Below, piece by piece: positions 45,019 to 52,793 of a DNA stretch of 64,000 nt. The position numbers were made by a program, and so were the translations under genes. The stretch is from contig CAIPKV010000060.1 in assembly GCA_903865745.1 (NCBI GenBank), positions 17,788 to 81,787 of the forward strand, in the 5' to 3' direction. The notes beneath the pieces were generated by a model. It was not told the DNA's origin. It did not search any database and saw only the letters and a program-made list of their open reading frames with translations. Positions within the stretch are counted from its first letter, which is position 1; each line of letters starts with the position of its first letter. Source of the stretch: an uncultured Verrucomicrobia subdivision 3 bacterium (GTDB taxonomy: Bacteria > Verrucomicrobiota > Verrucomicrobiia > Limisphaerales > UBA11358).

Positions 45019-46401
45019 ATGAGCCAGCCCAAAAAAATCTTCGGTACCGACGGCGTGCGTGGCACGGCCAATGTCGAGCCCGTCACCGCCGAGACCGCCC
45101 TCAAGCTCGGACGCGCCGCCGCCCACGTCTTCAAAAACCTGGAACGCCAGTCGCGCGGGCGCGGCAAGCACAAGATCGTCATCGGCAAGGACACGCGCCT
45201 CTCCGGCTACATGCTCGAGAACGCCATCTCGTCCGGCATTCTTTCGATGGGGGTGGATGTCGTCTTCATCGGGCCCCTGCCCACGCCGGGTGTGGCCTAC
45301 GTCACGCGCAGTTTGCGGGCGGACGCCGGTATCGTCATCACCGCCTCGCACAATCCTTATACCGACAACGGCATCAAATTTTTCCGCGCCGACGGCTACA
45401 AGCTCGACGACAAGATTGAAGGCGAGATTGAAAACCTCGTGTTCACCGGCGCGATTGAAACCGTCCGGCCCAGTTCCGAGCAGATCGGCCGTGCCGTCCG
45501 CGTGGACGATGCGCTCGGCCGCTACATCGAGTTCGCCAAATCCAGTTTTCCCAAAGGTCTGACGCTCGAAGGCATGAAGATCGTCTTGGATTGCGGCCAC
45601 GGCGCGGCCTACAAATCCACCCCCTGCGTCCTGCGCGAGCTGGGCGCGGAAGTCATCGTCTATGGCAGCGCGCCCGACGGCAAAAACATCAATGAGAACT
45701 GCGGCTCCATGCACCCGGAACTCATGTGCCAGAAAGTCGTCGAGCACCGCGCGCACCTCGGCATCGCGCACGATGGCGACGCCGACCGCGTCCTGCTCTG
45801 CGACGAAACCGGCGCGCTGATTGATGGCGACGACATCATGGCCATCGCCGCACTGGAGATGCTCGCGGAAAAAACTTTGGCGAACAATACCCTCGTCGCG
45901 ACCGTCATGAGCAATGCCGGGCTCGAAGCCGCCATCACCAACGCGGGTGGCAAGATGCTGCGCACTGCCGTGGGCGACAAGAACGTGATTGATGAAATGC
46001 TGCGCGGCGGCTTCAACTTCGGCGGCGAGCAGAGCGGGCATTTGATCTTCCGCGATTACGGCACGACCGGCGACGGTTTGGTGGCCGCGCTGCAAATTCT
46101 CCGCATCCTCAAGGCCAAAAATCAGTTCCTCTCCCAACTGGCAAAATGTTGGACGCGCTTCCCACAATTGGTGACCAATGTGAAGGTGCGCGAGAAAAAG
46201 CCGTTTGCACAGCTCGACGGCGTGGACCAACTGGTGGCTGCGGCGGAAAAAGAATTATCAGCGCAAGGCGGCCGGCTGCTACTGCGCTATTCCGGCACCG
46301 AGCCGAAGGCGCGGTTGCTCGTGGAAGGCCGCGATGCCGATGTGCTGAAACGCTGGTCGCAGAAAATCTGCGGCGCGATTCAGCAGCAGATCGGGGTTTA
46401 G
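45019..46401 (+). CDS. glmM: Phosphoglucosamine mutase
   Basis: 460 residues. The phosphoserine loop is VITASHNPYTDNGIKFF with Ser110, preceded by FGTDGVRGTANVEP. Mg2+ is bound by HDGDADRVLL (251-260) and the sugar loop is GEQSGHLIFRDYGTTGDG. The C-terminal phosphate loop is RYSGTEPKARLLVEG. GlmM converts glucosamine-6-P to glucosamine-1-P for peptidoglycan and LPS. In Firmicutes it inhibits CdaA; here it completes the cdaA-ybbR-glmM set. Confidence 0.97.
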   Translation: MSQPKKIFGTDGVRGTANVEPVTAETALKLGRAAAHVFKNLERQSRGRGKHKIVIGKDTRLSGYMLENAISSGILSMGVDVVFIGPLPTPGVAYVTRSLRADAGIVITASHNPYTDNGIKFFRADGYKLDDKIEGEIENLVFTGAIETVRPSSEQIGRAVRVDDALGRYIEFAKSSFPKGLTLEGMKIVLDCGHGAAYKSTPCVLRELGAEVIVYGSAPDGKNINENCGSMHPELMCQKVVEHRAHLGIAHDGDADRVLLCDETGALIDGDDIMAIAALEMLAEKTLANNTLVATVMSNAGLEAAITNAGGKMLRTAVGDKNVIDEMLRGGFNFGGEQSGHLIFRDYGTTGDGLVAALQILRILKAKNQFLSQLAKCWTRFPQLVTNVKVREKKPFAQLDGVDQLVAAAEKELSAQGGRLLLRYSGTEPKARLLVEGRDADVLKRWSQKICGAIQQQIGV

Positions 46402-46511
46402 ACTGTCCTTTTCCAGCTCCTGGCTGAGTCGCCCGCGCTAAAACTCATCCATCAACGCCGAAGCCTCGACTTTCCCTGACGCATGGTGTCGCCGCCGCCG
46501 CTAAAGGTGAA

Positions 46512-46829
46512 CCAACCGTTGCTGCCGCTCAACCATCTGTCGTTGGGGGTGAAACATGGCTCGCGGAAGCTTGAGCGCCAGCGGTTGGGGATGAAAACCC
46601 AACCGCTAGGTTCGCAAACCCGATGGTTGGGTTCACGAACCCAACGGTTAGGTTTGCAAACCCAATCGCCGGGGGCGCGCCCCTAGCCGTTACTTTACCA
46701 AACCCAATGACTGGGTTTGCGCCCCCAATGGTTACTCCTTCACCCCCAGCCGTTGGGTTCGCGCCCCTAGCCATTAGGTTTGCGCCCCCAGCGACTGGGT
46801 TTGCACCTGTTATCATCGGAATTGAGCCT
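46512..46829. repeat. 21-bp tandem array D (CCAACGGTTGGGTTTGCG units)
   Basis: After a few irregular units from 46512, twelve units recur exactly 21 bases apart with cores at 46578, 46599, 46620, 46641, 46662, 46683, 46704, 46725, 46746, 46767, 46788 and 46809. Examples are CCAATGACTGGGTTTGCG (46704) and CCAGCCGTTGGGTTCGCG (46746). The unit is the same as in array C at 29532-29783. The array fills the convergent gap between glmM and the pseudopilin gene. On the minus strand it is open as a heptapeptide repeat, G-A-N-P-T-x-G. Flanks 46402-46511 and 46830-46914 show nothing else. Confidence 0.9.
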
Positions 46830-46914
46830 TTTAGGGCTAAAAGCTCAGGTTCCACGGCGAAAGGGAGCAATCCGCAGGTTCCGCCGAAGCAATTTGCCGC
46901 GTCCGACCGCTGAA

Positions 46915-47895
46915 CTACGGCACGGTTAAAATCTCCGGGCGCAACTGGCCGATGCTCTGATTAAGCAGCCGCTTGTCCAGCGAACCGGCTACCGGCTTCT
47001 CCGAATCCACATGGCCATCGGCAAACGTAACGTTGGCGTTTTGCGCGTGGCGGAAATGTCCGTTGGGCGTGTTGTTCGGGTTCGCGTAGTTCGTCTCCAA
47101 GTCTAGGTAGTAAAACTCCTCAAACATCGGTTTGGTTAGGGACGCCGGCGGCTGAAACGTGTTGACCTGTGCCGCATCGGCATACAGGGCGGTGCCCGCC
47201 GGCCGCAGAATTTTATTGGCACTAATGGGATGTTGGTTTTGCGCGGCAAATAAGTACGCATTGCAGCCGTAGCTGAAAATAACGTTCGTGCCCTTGGGCT
47301 TGAACTGGGCAGAACTCCACGCGGGCGAGGGGCAAAGGCGCACGTCGCTGCCGTGCAGATACGGAAACAGGTTGCCCGTGGCGAGATTAAATGCGCGCTG
47401 ACCTTCCGCGCCAGTGGCCAGCCAGCCAAACCACCATTGCTGGCCCGTGGCAGTTGGTGCGGCGCAACGGTTGAAAAATAAATTGTTGTTGTCCGCGAGA
47501 TAAATTTCCGTGGTGAGTCCCAGCTGGCGCAGGTTGCTTTCGCACCTGGCCCGTTGCGCCGCTAATTTCCCCTTGTTCAATACCGGCAGCAGCATCGCCG
47601 ACAGAATGGCGATGATGGCGATGGCCACGAGCAGTTCGATCAGGGTGAAGGCTGAAAAGTTTTGAGTTTTGAGTTTTGGGTTTTGCGTGGGCGGCAGTTC
47701 GCTCTGAAAGTTTTCGACGCAGTACTGGCAGATGCAGGCGCGGTCGCGCAGATTTTCCGGAACCCGGGCCAGCAGGGCGGCGGGCATTTCCAAGCGCGCG
47801 CACCAGCACTGGCCTTTGTACGCGGCGGGCGTACAGAGCTGGCATTCGTTCTCGCCGCCGCACAACGGACATTGATTGGGATTATGTAAAAACAT
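46915..47895 (-). CDS. Pseudopilin with nine-cysteine CWC-type leader domain
   Basis: 326 residues. The N-terminal 60 hold nine cysteines (9, 12, 18, 21, 30, 32, 54, 56, 59) with [17 protein letters not shown] and ACICQYC, matching the Cysteine-rich CWC family. A linker [13 protein letters not shown] coded by a CAAAACT repeat joins it to a type IV prepilin signal, [18 protein letters not shown] (cleavage before Phe83). The pseudopilin body ends with the H-x9-DG element ([16 protein letters not shown]). Prepilin leaders face the cytoplasm, so the cysteine domain should be inside and be released by prepilin peptidase; its role is unknown, and metal binding is a guess. It lies 5 bases after the secreted-protein gene and so under the B12 riboswitch. 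Confidence 0.85.
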   Translation of the reverse strand: MFLHNPNQCPLCGGENECQLCTPAAYKGQCWCARLEMPAALLARVPENLRDRACICQYCVENFQSELPPTQNPKLKTQNFSAFTLIELLVAIAIIAILSAMLLPVLNKGKLAAQRARCESNLRQLGLTTEIYLADNNNLFFNRCAAPTATGQQWWFGWLATGAEGQRAFNLATGNLFPYLHGSDVRLCPSPAWSSAQFKPKGTNVIFSYGCNAYLFAAQNQHPISANKILRPAGTALYADAAQVNTFQPPASLTKPMFEEFYYLDLETNYANPNNTPNGHFRHAQNANVTFADGHVDSEKPVAGSLDKRLLNQSIGQLRPEILTVP

Positions 47896-47900
47896 CGGCC

Positions 47901-48881
47901 TTACGGCAGGTCGGCGCGCACACGATAAAATGATTTGTCAGCCGGCGCATTGGTCGCCTGCAATGTGAGGTTGGTCCCATTGCCAAAACTGGCCGCCGCC
48001 GCCGGTGTCCATGACTTGAAGTCGGCGGTTTGTTCGAGGGTGTAGAGCCAGTTGGTGTCTCTGATGAACTGAACCTGCCCGGCGGCGGGCGTGGCCGTCA
48101 TGCCAACCGGTAGCGGCGAGGCGAACGAAAGATGGCTGACCACGCCGTGCGCGAGCAGCGAGTCGCCGTAGATATCGTCCAGCGTGGTGTAATTTTCGAT
48201 GGCCAGGGTATCGAGGTTGAAATCGCCCGGGCCATAATTAGCAACCGATGGAAATTTCGTGAACACCTGGCCGTTGGTATAGACCGTAGCGCTGATGGCG
48301 GCTGCGCCGGGCTGGTGAATAAGCACGACGCGATAGTCGGTATTGGTGAGCAGCGGCTGCGTCGCGTCGAAAGCAAAATAAAAATTGTCGGCGCTGTCCA
48401 CGAGCGTCGCGTCAAGTGAAGGGCCGTCGCTGGCCGGTCCGTCCGGGTAATAATCAAATTCGAATAAGTCCGGCGAAGCGCCATTGGCCCGCGAGAAGTT
48501 GGTGCTGGTGGCTTCGGCCAGATTGCAGAGGCCGATGGCGACTTGAAAGTAGTTGGTGGCGTTCACATCCGCCAGATTCAAGTCGAACTGCACGCAGAAG
48601 CCGTCCGCCAGCGTGAACGTTTGGCCCAGGGGATGGTAAAAATAACTGTTTGTCTGGGAGGAATCCCAAGTAACGTCAAGCGCCTGGCTGGCGGCATCCC
48701 ATTGGAATAGATTCGTATCGCCAAAAATTTGCCAGCCGTTCGCCAGCGGATCGCTGGAAAACTTTTCGTTGATGATGGTGTCGGCGTCGGCGGTGGACGC
48801 AAGCGACAGGACAAACAGGCTGGCCACGGCCAGCGCGTAGATTTTCTTCAAGAACTGATCTTTCAATTTTTTGCTCCGCAA
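47901..48881 (-). CDS. Secreted beta-sandwich protein under B12 riboswitch control
   Basis: About 326 residues from a TTG; other TTG codons 15 and 30 bases downstream are possible starts. A signal peptide is clear ([22 protein letters not shown], about 12-33). The following 200 residues look like a concanavalin-A/LamG-type jelly roll ([54 protein letters not shown]). The C-terminus resembles a short domain common in verrucomicrobial exported proteins ([13 protein letters not shown], then [10 protein letters not shown]). It has no PEP-CTERM tail. Function unknown; regulation by cobalamin suggests B12 or corrinoid capture, but that is an inference. Cotranscribed with the pseudopilin gene. Confidence 0.75.
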   Translation of the reverse strand: MRSKKLKDQFLKKIYALAVASLFVLSLASTADADTIINEKFSSDPLANGWQIFGDTNLFQWDAASQALDVTWDSSQTNSYFYHPLGQTFTLADGFCVQFDLNLADVNATNYFQVAIGLCNLAEATSTNFSRANGASPDLFEFDYYPDGPASDGPSLDATLVDSADNFYFAFDATQPLLTNTDYRVVLIHQPGAAAISATVYTNGQVFTKFPSVANYGPGDFNLDTLAIENYTTLDDIYGDSLLAHGVVSHLSFASPLPVGMTATPAAGQVQFIRDTNWLYTLEQTADFKSWTPAAAASFGNGTNLTLQATNAPADKSFYRVRADLP

Positions 48882-48896
48882 ACAATTACTTTGCGG
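48876..48896 (-). promoter_or_regulatory. Hairpin over the TTG start of the secreted-protein gene
   Basis: CCGCAAA (minus strand 48896-48890) pairs with TTTGCGG (48882-48876) around a 7-base loop, and the proposed TTG start lies in the 3' arm. It could hide the initiation site, or indicate that a downstream TTG is the real start. Confidence 0.4.
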
Positions 48897-48935
48897 AACG
48901 GTTTTGGTTGAGAGACCAGCGCGAGGCGGAAGGAT

Positions 48936-48980
48936 TTAAAAAATAAAAAACCTCCAGCTTCGCAAACGAGGAATGGAGGT
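48936..48980 (-). terminator. Intrinsic terminator, expression platform of the B12 riboswitch
   Basis: On the minus strand ACCTCCA pairs with TGGAGGT around a 17-base loop and is followed directly by TTTTTATTTTTT, the form of an intrinsic terminator. It lies about 100 bases after the riboswitch aptamer and 55 bases before the gene. A second hairpin, CCGCCCAAA with TTTGGGCGG (48993-49015), sits between. I infer that cobalamin binding promotes termination here. Confidence 0.75.
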
Positions 48981-49079
48981 AAATTCGACGAGCCGCCCAA
49001 AAATGGTTTGGGCGGACTGGCCTCATCCTTCTCTTTGCGGAGAAGTGTTCCGAAACGTTCGGAACGGACGAGTGCAATC

Positions 49080-49243
49080 AAACCGGTATCCTGACTTCGG
49101 CTTCAAACCTCACTCCCGCCTTCCCGAGCTTTCGCTCAGTGGCCTTGGGAGTTTGTAGCCGTTACAGTGGCGCAACCGTCCCGGATTTACACCGGGTTCC
49201 CAGACATTTGACTGCGATGTGGCGGGAACTGCCCCGCCGGTTT
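49080..49243 (-). promoter_or_regulatory. Cobalamin (B12) riboswitch
   Basis: The minus-strand RNA has, in order: AAACCGG (P1 5' arm), GGGAACCCGGTGTAAATCC, GGGACGGTTGCGCCACTGTA, the B12 box GGCCACTG, GGGAAGG, GAAGTCAGGATACC and CCGGTTT (P1 3' arm). All conserved blocks of the AdoCbl-type aptamer are in place with the expected spacing, and P1 closes over 7 bp. Riboswitches of this class turn genes off when cobalamin is plentiful. The regulated genes are the secreted protein (48881) and the CWC-pseudopilin (47895), neither of which is a known B12 gene. Confidence 0.96.
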
Positions 49244-49855
49244 CAAAGAGCAACGCATTCTTGCGCCAGCCAAATTTTTTTCCAAGTAAAAACGGCAAAG
49301 ATTTTTCAGTCCCAATGCGGGCGCGCCCTTGCGCCGCGCCCATCCTTGGGGATGGCCACCATGGTAGGGACGGTGCGCTGCGCCGTCCCCGCTGGCGCTT
49401 CCCTGCCCATGGCCAGCGGAATCGGGCGGAGCCCATAACCTGAAACCCTCCCTGTTAGCGTATTTCCCGCCTTCGTCAGCCTCTGGCGCGGCCGGCGTGT
49501 ATTTCGCGGTTAAAATCTGGCTCAAAACCTTGCCTTGGTTCTATCCCTGCTTAAAAATCAAAAAATCGGCGTCAATCTGTGAAATCTGCGGGCAAACGGC
49601 CCCCTGCCTCATCCCGCATTTTCGGCAAAACCCTTTCCCTTTCGCGTATTTCGTGTATTTCGCGGTTAAATTCGGCTTAGGCCCTGCCCCAAAACCTTGC
49701 CTAGGTTCTATCCGCAGCTTATGGAAAAAATCTGCGCCAATCCGCGAAATCTGCGGGTAACCTCTCAGAGAATTCTGGATTGTTCCCAGTTTCGGCTTTT
49801 GATTTGGTTTCGGCTTCCGTTTCCCCGCGCGGGCTGGCAAAATGTTTTTTCAATC
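49244..49855. other. Non-coding spacer with palindrome and direct repeats
   Basis: No gene is supported here. It holds a perfect GGGACGG/CCGTCCC palindrome at 49367-49389 within a longer imperfect one (TTGGGGATGGCCACC to CATGGCCAGCGG). Two copies of a roughly 145-bp repeat follow (about 49497-49615 and 49640-49775). The promoter of the ABC exporter operon must lie in or near this stretch, but I cannot point to it. Confidence 0.7.
49497..49775 (+). repeat. Two tandem copies of a ~145-bp extragenic repeat
   Basis: Each copy has the blocks GTATTTCGCGGTTAAA, then CAAAACCTTGCCTNGGTTCT, then a short AAAAAT tract, then AATCYGCGAAATCTGCGGG. The first copy starts at about 49497 and the second at about 49640. 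The same blocks recur twice at 58080-58390 in the same direction. Confidence 0.8.
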
Positions 49856-50686
49856 ATGGATGAACTCGTCATTGAAGCTGGCAAGACCGAGCGCCACTAC
49901 TGGGCCGACCTGTGGCGCTACCGGGAGCTATTCTTTTTTCTCTCGTGGCGCGACATTCTGGTGCGCTACAAGCAGACCGTCATCGGTGTGCTCTGGGCCG
50001 TCATCCGGCCGGTGCTGACCACGGTGGTGTTTACCATCATCGGTGGCCGCCTGGCCAAGCTGCCTTCGGACGGGCTGCCGTATCCGGTGCTGGTTTTTGC
50101 GGCCATGCTGCCGTGGCAATTTTTCTCCTCCTCGCTCGCGGAGGCCAGCAACAGCCTCATCACCAATGCGAATATGATTTCCAAGATTTATTTTCCCCGG
50201 CTGGTGATTCCGGCCAGTTCGGTGATCGTTAGCTTTGTGGATTTCTTGATTTCCGCCGTCATCCTTGTCGCCTTGATGGCGTGGTATCACGTGACCCCCG
50301 GCTGGCGGCTGGCGCTGCTCCCGCTCTTCACCGTGCTCGCCTTTTTCGCCTCGTTCGGTGTCAGCCTCTGGCTCGCCGCGCTCAATGTTAAATACCGCGA
50401 TTTTCGCTATGTCATCCCCTTCATCGTCCAGTTTGGCCTTTATATTTCGCCCGTAATGTTCACCAGCGGCGTGATCCGGGACAAGCTGGGCGCAACGTTC
50501 TCGCAGTTTTACTGTCTGAACCCGATGGTCGGCGTGATTGACGGCTTCCGCTGGGCCGTGGGTGGCCAGGCCGATGCTTGTCTGGAAACCAACCTGCTCG
50601 TCTCTGTGGCGATTACTGTTCTGCTGCTATTATCCGGTGTTCAATATTTCCGCGCCACGGAAAAGAACTTCGCCGACATCATCTGA
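49856..50686 (+). CDS. wzm: Polysaccharide ABC exporter, permease (Wzm/TagG type)
   Basis: 276 residues from the ATG at 49856 (MDELVIEAGKTERHYWADLW); the frame extends upstream through repeats with no support. The ABC-2 permease pattern is LWRYRELFFFLSWRDILVRY, KQTVIGVLWAVIRPVLTTVV and LPYPVLVFAAMLPWQFFSSS, with six helices and the GxxW region at the end. It forms a pore that carries lipid-linked O-antigen or similar glycan across the inner membrane with the ATPase encoded next (3 bases between). Confidence 0.93.
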   Translation: MDELVIEAGKTERHYWADLWRYRELFFFLSWRDILVRYKQTVIGVLWAVIRPVLTTVVFTIIGGRLAKLPSDGLPYPVLVFAAMLPWQFFSSSLAEASNSLITNANMISKIYFPRLVIPASSVIVSFVDFLISAVILVALMAWYHVTPGWRLALLPLFTVLAFFASFGVSLWLAALNVKYRDFRYVIPFIVQFGLYISPVMFTSGVIRDKLGATFSQFYCLNPMVGVIDGFRWAVGGQADACLETNLLVSVAITVLLLLSGVQYFRATEKNFADII

Positions 50687-50689
50687 CGC

Positions 50690-51958
50690 ATGTCTGATTA
50701 CGCCATCAAAGTAGAAGGGCTGGGCAAAAAGTACCTGATTAAGCATCAGGCGTCCGGCCGCCGGTACGTTGCCCTGCGCGATGTCCTCGCTGAAAAGGCG
50801 AAAGCTCTGTTTTCAAATCGCAAATCCGAAACCGCCAATCATAAATCGGTGGAAGAGTTTTGGGCGCTCCAAGACGTTTCGTTTGAGGTGAAATCGGGCG
50901 AAGCCGTGGGCATCATTGGCCGGAACGGCGCGGGCAAATCCACGTTGCTGAAAGTATTGAGCCGCATCACCGAGCCGACCAAAGGGCGGGTGCGGCTCCG
51001 CGGTCGCGTGGCTAGTTTGCTGGAGGTTGGCACCGGCTTCCACCCGGAGCTGACCGGGCGTGAAAATATTTACCTCAATGGCGCCATCCTCGGCATGCAC
51101 CGGACCGAGATTCGTAGCAAGTTCGATGAGATTGTGGCTTTTGCCGAGGTGGAACGGTTTCTGGACACCCCGGTCAAACGTTATTCCAGCGGAATGTATA
51201 TGCGGCTGGCCTTTGCCGTGGCCGCCCATCTGGAGCCGGAAATTCTGGTCGTGGACGAAGTGCTGGCGGTGGGCGACGCCTCCTTCCAGAAGAAATGCCT
51301 CGGCAAAATGCAGGACGTCAGCAAAGGGGGGCGCACCGTCCTGTTCGTTAGTCACAACATGGGTGCCGTCACCACGCTCTGCCGCAGCGGCATCTGGTTG
51401 CAACAGGGCCGGGTGGTCAAGACCGGGCCTGCCCGCCAGCTTGTGGATGAATATCTCACCGTCAATGCCGATACCCGCCAGACCGTGGTGGACCTTTCCA
51501 CTATCCGCCGGCACGGCGACCAGGGTCGCCGGTTGCAGATCAAAAAGATTGAATGGCTCTCCGGCCTGCCCCTCCAGCATGGCGAAAAATGCTCGCTGCG
51601 CGTCCATTTTCATACCCGCGCCGAAGTGCATGAGGTTTCCACCGGTATCGGCTTTTCCACCCTTGAAGGCACCCGCCTGTTGAGCTACGACACGGACTTT
51701 CAAGCCGGCCACCGTCCGGATATTGCCGCTGGCAGCGCGTGCTATGTTGATGTGAACCTGGCCGAATTACCGCTGGCGCCGGGGTTCTACAACCTCAGCG
51801 TCGGGTGCCGTTCCGGTGACGCCTTCGGGCTGGATTATCTGCCGGAAGCCATGCAAGTGGAGGTGATTATGGGTCCCAAAACTCCCGGCTATATTGCGGT
51901 GCCTGGCGCCGGAGTACGGCTCAAGGGCGATTGGAATTGGAATTTTGGTCCATCTTAG
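50690..51958 (+). CDS. wzt: Polysaccharide ABC exporter, ATPase (Wzt type)
   Basis: 422 residues. Walker A is IIGRNGAGKSTLLKVLSRIT (75-94), the signature is RYSSGMYMRLAFAVA and Walker B is EILVVDEVLAVGDASF. The C-terminal 150 residues form a Wzt-like beta-sandwich that recognises the glycan end. Between strands at 43-52, RKSETANHKS is coded by AAATCGCAAATCC-type repeats, a small in-frame insertion in a variable loop. The methyltransferase downstream may cap the chain that this domain recognises. Confidence 0.93.
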   Translation: MSDYAIKVEGLGKKYLIKHQASGRRYVALRDVLAEKAKALFSNRKSETANHKSVEEFWALQDVSFEVKSGEAVGIIGRNGAGKSTLLKVLSRITEPTKGRVRLRGRVASLLEVGTGFHPELTGRENIYLNGAILGMHRTEIRSKFDEIVAFAEVERFLDTPVKRYSSGMYMRLAFAVAAHLEPEILVVDEVLAVGDASFQKKCLGKMQDVSKGGRTVLFVSHNMGAVTTLCRSGIWLQQGRVVKTGPARQLVDEYLTVNADTRQTVVDLSTIRRHGDQGRRLQIKKIEWLSGLPLQHGEKCSLRVHFHTRAEVHEVSTGIGFSTLEGTRLLSYDTDFQAGHRPDIAAGSACYVDVNLAELPLAPGFYNLSVGCRSGDAFGLDYLPEAMQVEVIMGPKTPGYIAVPGAGVRLKGDWNWNFGPS

Positions 51959-51995
51959 TCGAAAATCATCATCTGAAAACGTTAAATCAAAACTT

Positions 51996-52724
51996 ATGAA
52001 ATCTATTATTTCCAAACTGGCGGGACTGTTCCCCAATCTACGTTCCCGTGAATTTCGTGTTGAGCGGTTTGATTTCTACTCCGGACTCGGTGATTCAGCC
52101 TGGCTGCTCTACGGCCTGGCTCGTTCCAAAAAACCAAAAGTCTGTGTGGAGATTGGTTCCGCCCGCGGCAAGTCGGCTTGTTTCATTGGCCTGGCTCTTT
52201 TGCGGAATGGTGGCGGCAAGCTTTATGCCATTGATCCGCACAACCCGACTGATTGGAACGATACCAATGCGGTCGATTCATTTCCCATTATAAACCGGCA
52301 TTTGCAGGCGGCTGGTGTGGCAGAATTTGTTGAGATCATTCGTAAAACATCCGTCGACGCTGCTAAAGATTGGAAACAAAAGATTGATTTGATTTTCATC
52401 GATGGCGACCACAGTTATGAAGGCGTGAAGCGCGACTGGGAATTATTTTTACCGTACCTGAGCGAGTTTGGCGTCGTTGTTTTTCACGACACTATCTGGG
52501 ATTTAAAAACGAAGGGTAAGCCGCGTTCTTTTGAAGATGGCTTTCAAGGGACTCAGGCGGACTTGGACAAATTAAATAAGAACCTCGCCATGATGGGTGT
52601 GCCGCGCTTTGTGGATGAACTCCGAGCCGCCGGCTATCCTGTCATTACCATCGACCAGGATTGCGGCGTCACTTTGGTGCAACCGCGCCTCGGCGGCGTT
52701 GAATTAAAATATCGGTCGCCGTAA
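51996..52724 (+). CDS. Class I SAM-dependent methyltransferase (TylF/CmcI-like)
   Basis: 242 residues from the ATG at 51996. SAM-binding VCVEIGSARGKSACFIGLAL and LYAIDPHNPTDW, followed by KIDLIFIDGDHSYEGVKRDW with the metal-binding acidic residues and VVVFHDTIW, fit the methyltransferase 24/cephalosporin-hydroxylase-like group. Its place after wzm-wzt suggests sugar or chain-end methylation of the exported glycan, an inference from context. A 38-base gap separates it from wzt. Confidence 0.85.
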   Translation: MKSIISKLAGLFPNLRSREFRVERFDFYSGLGDSAWLLYGLARSKKPKVCVEIGSARGKSACFIGLALLRNGGGKLYAIDPHNPTDWNDTNAVDSFPIINRHLQAAGVAEFVEIIRKTSVDAAKDWKQKIDLIFIDGDHSYEGVKRDWELFLPYLSEFGVVVFHDTIWDLKTKGKPRSFEDGFQGTQADLDKLNKNLAMMGVPRFVDELRAAGYPVITIDQDCGVTLVQPRLGGVELKYRSP

Positions 52725-52793
52725 CCAGCCCGGCTATAAATTTTGCCTGCGACCTTGTCCCGGATTTTTGGCATGCAAACCTTGTAAGTCACC

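Noticed and set aside
44785..46230. 481-codon open frame on the minus strand opposite glmM
   Set aside because: It lies entirely within ybbR and glmM, whose motifs are certain. Long antisense frames are common in GC-rich genes, and its translation shows no family motif.
49110..49525. Small open frames on both strands in the riboswitch region
   Set aside because: They coincide with the cobalamin aptamer and palindromic repeats and have no protein-like features.
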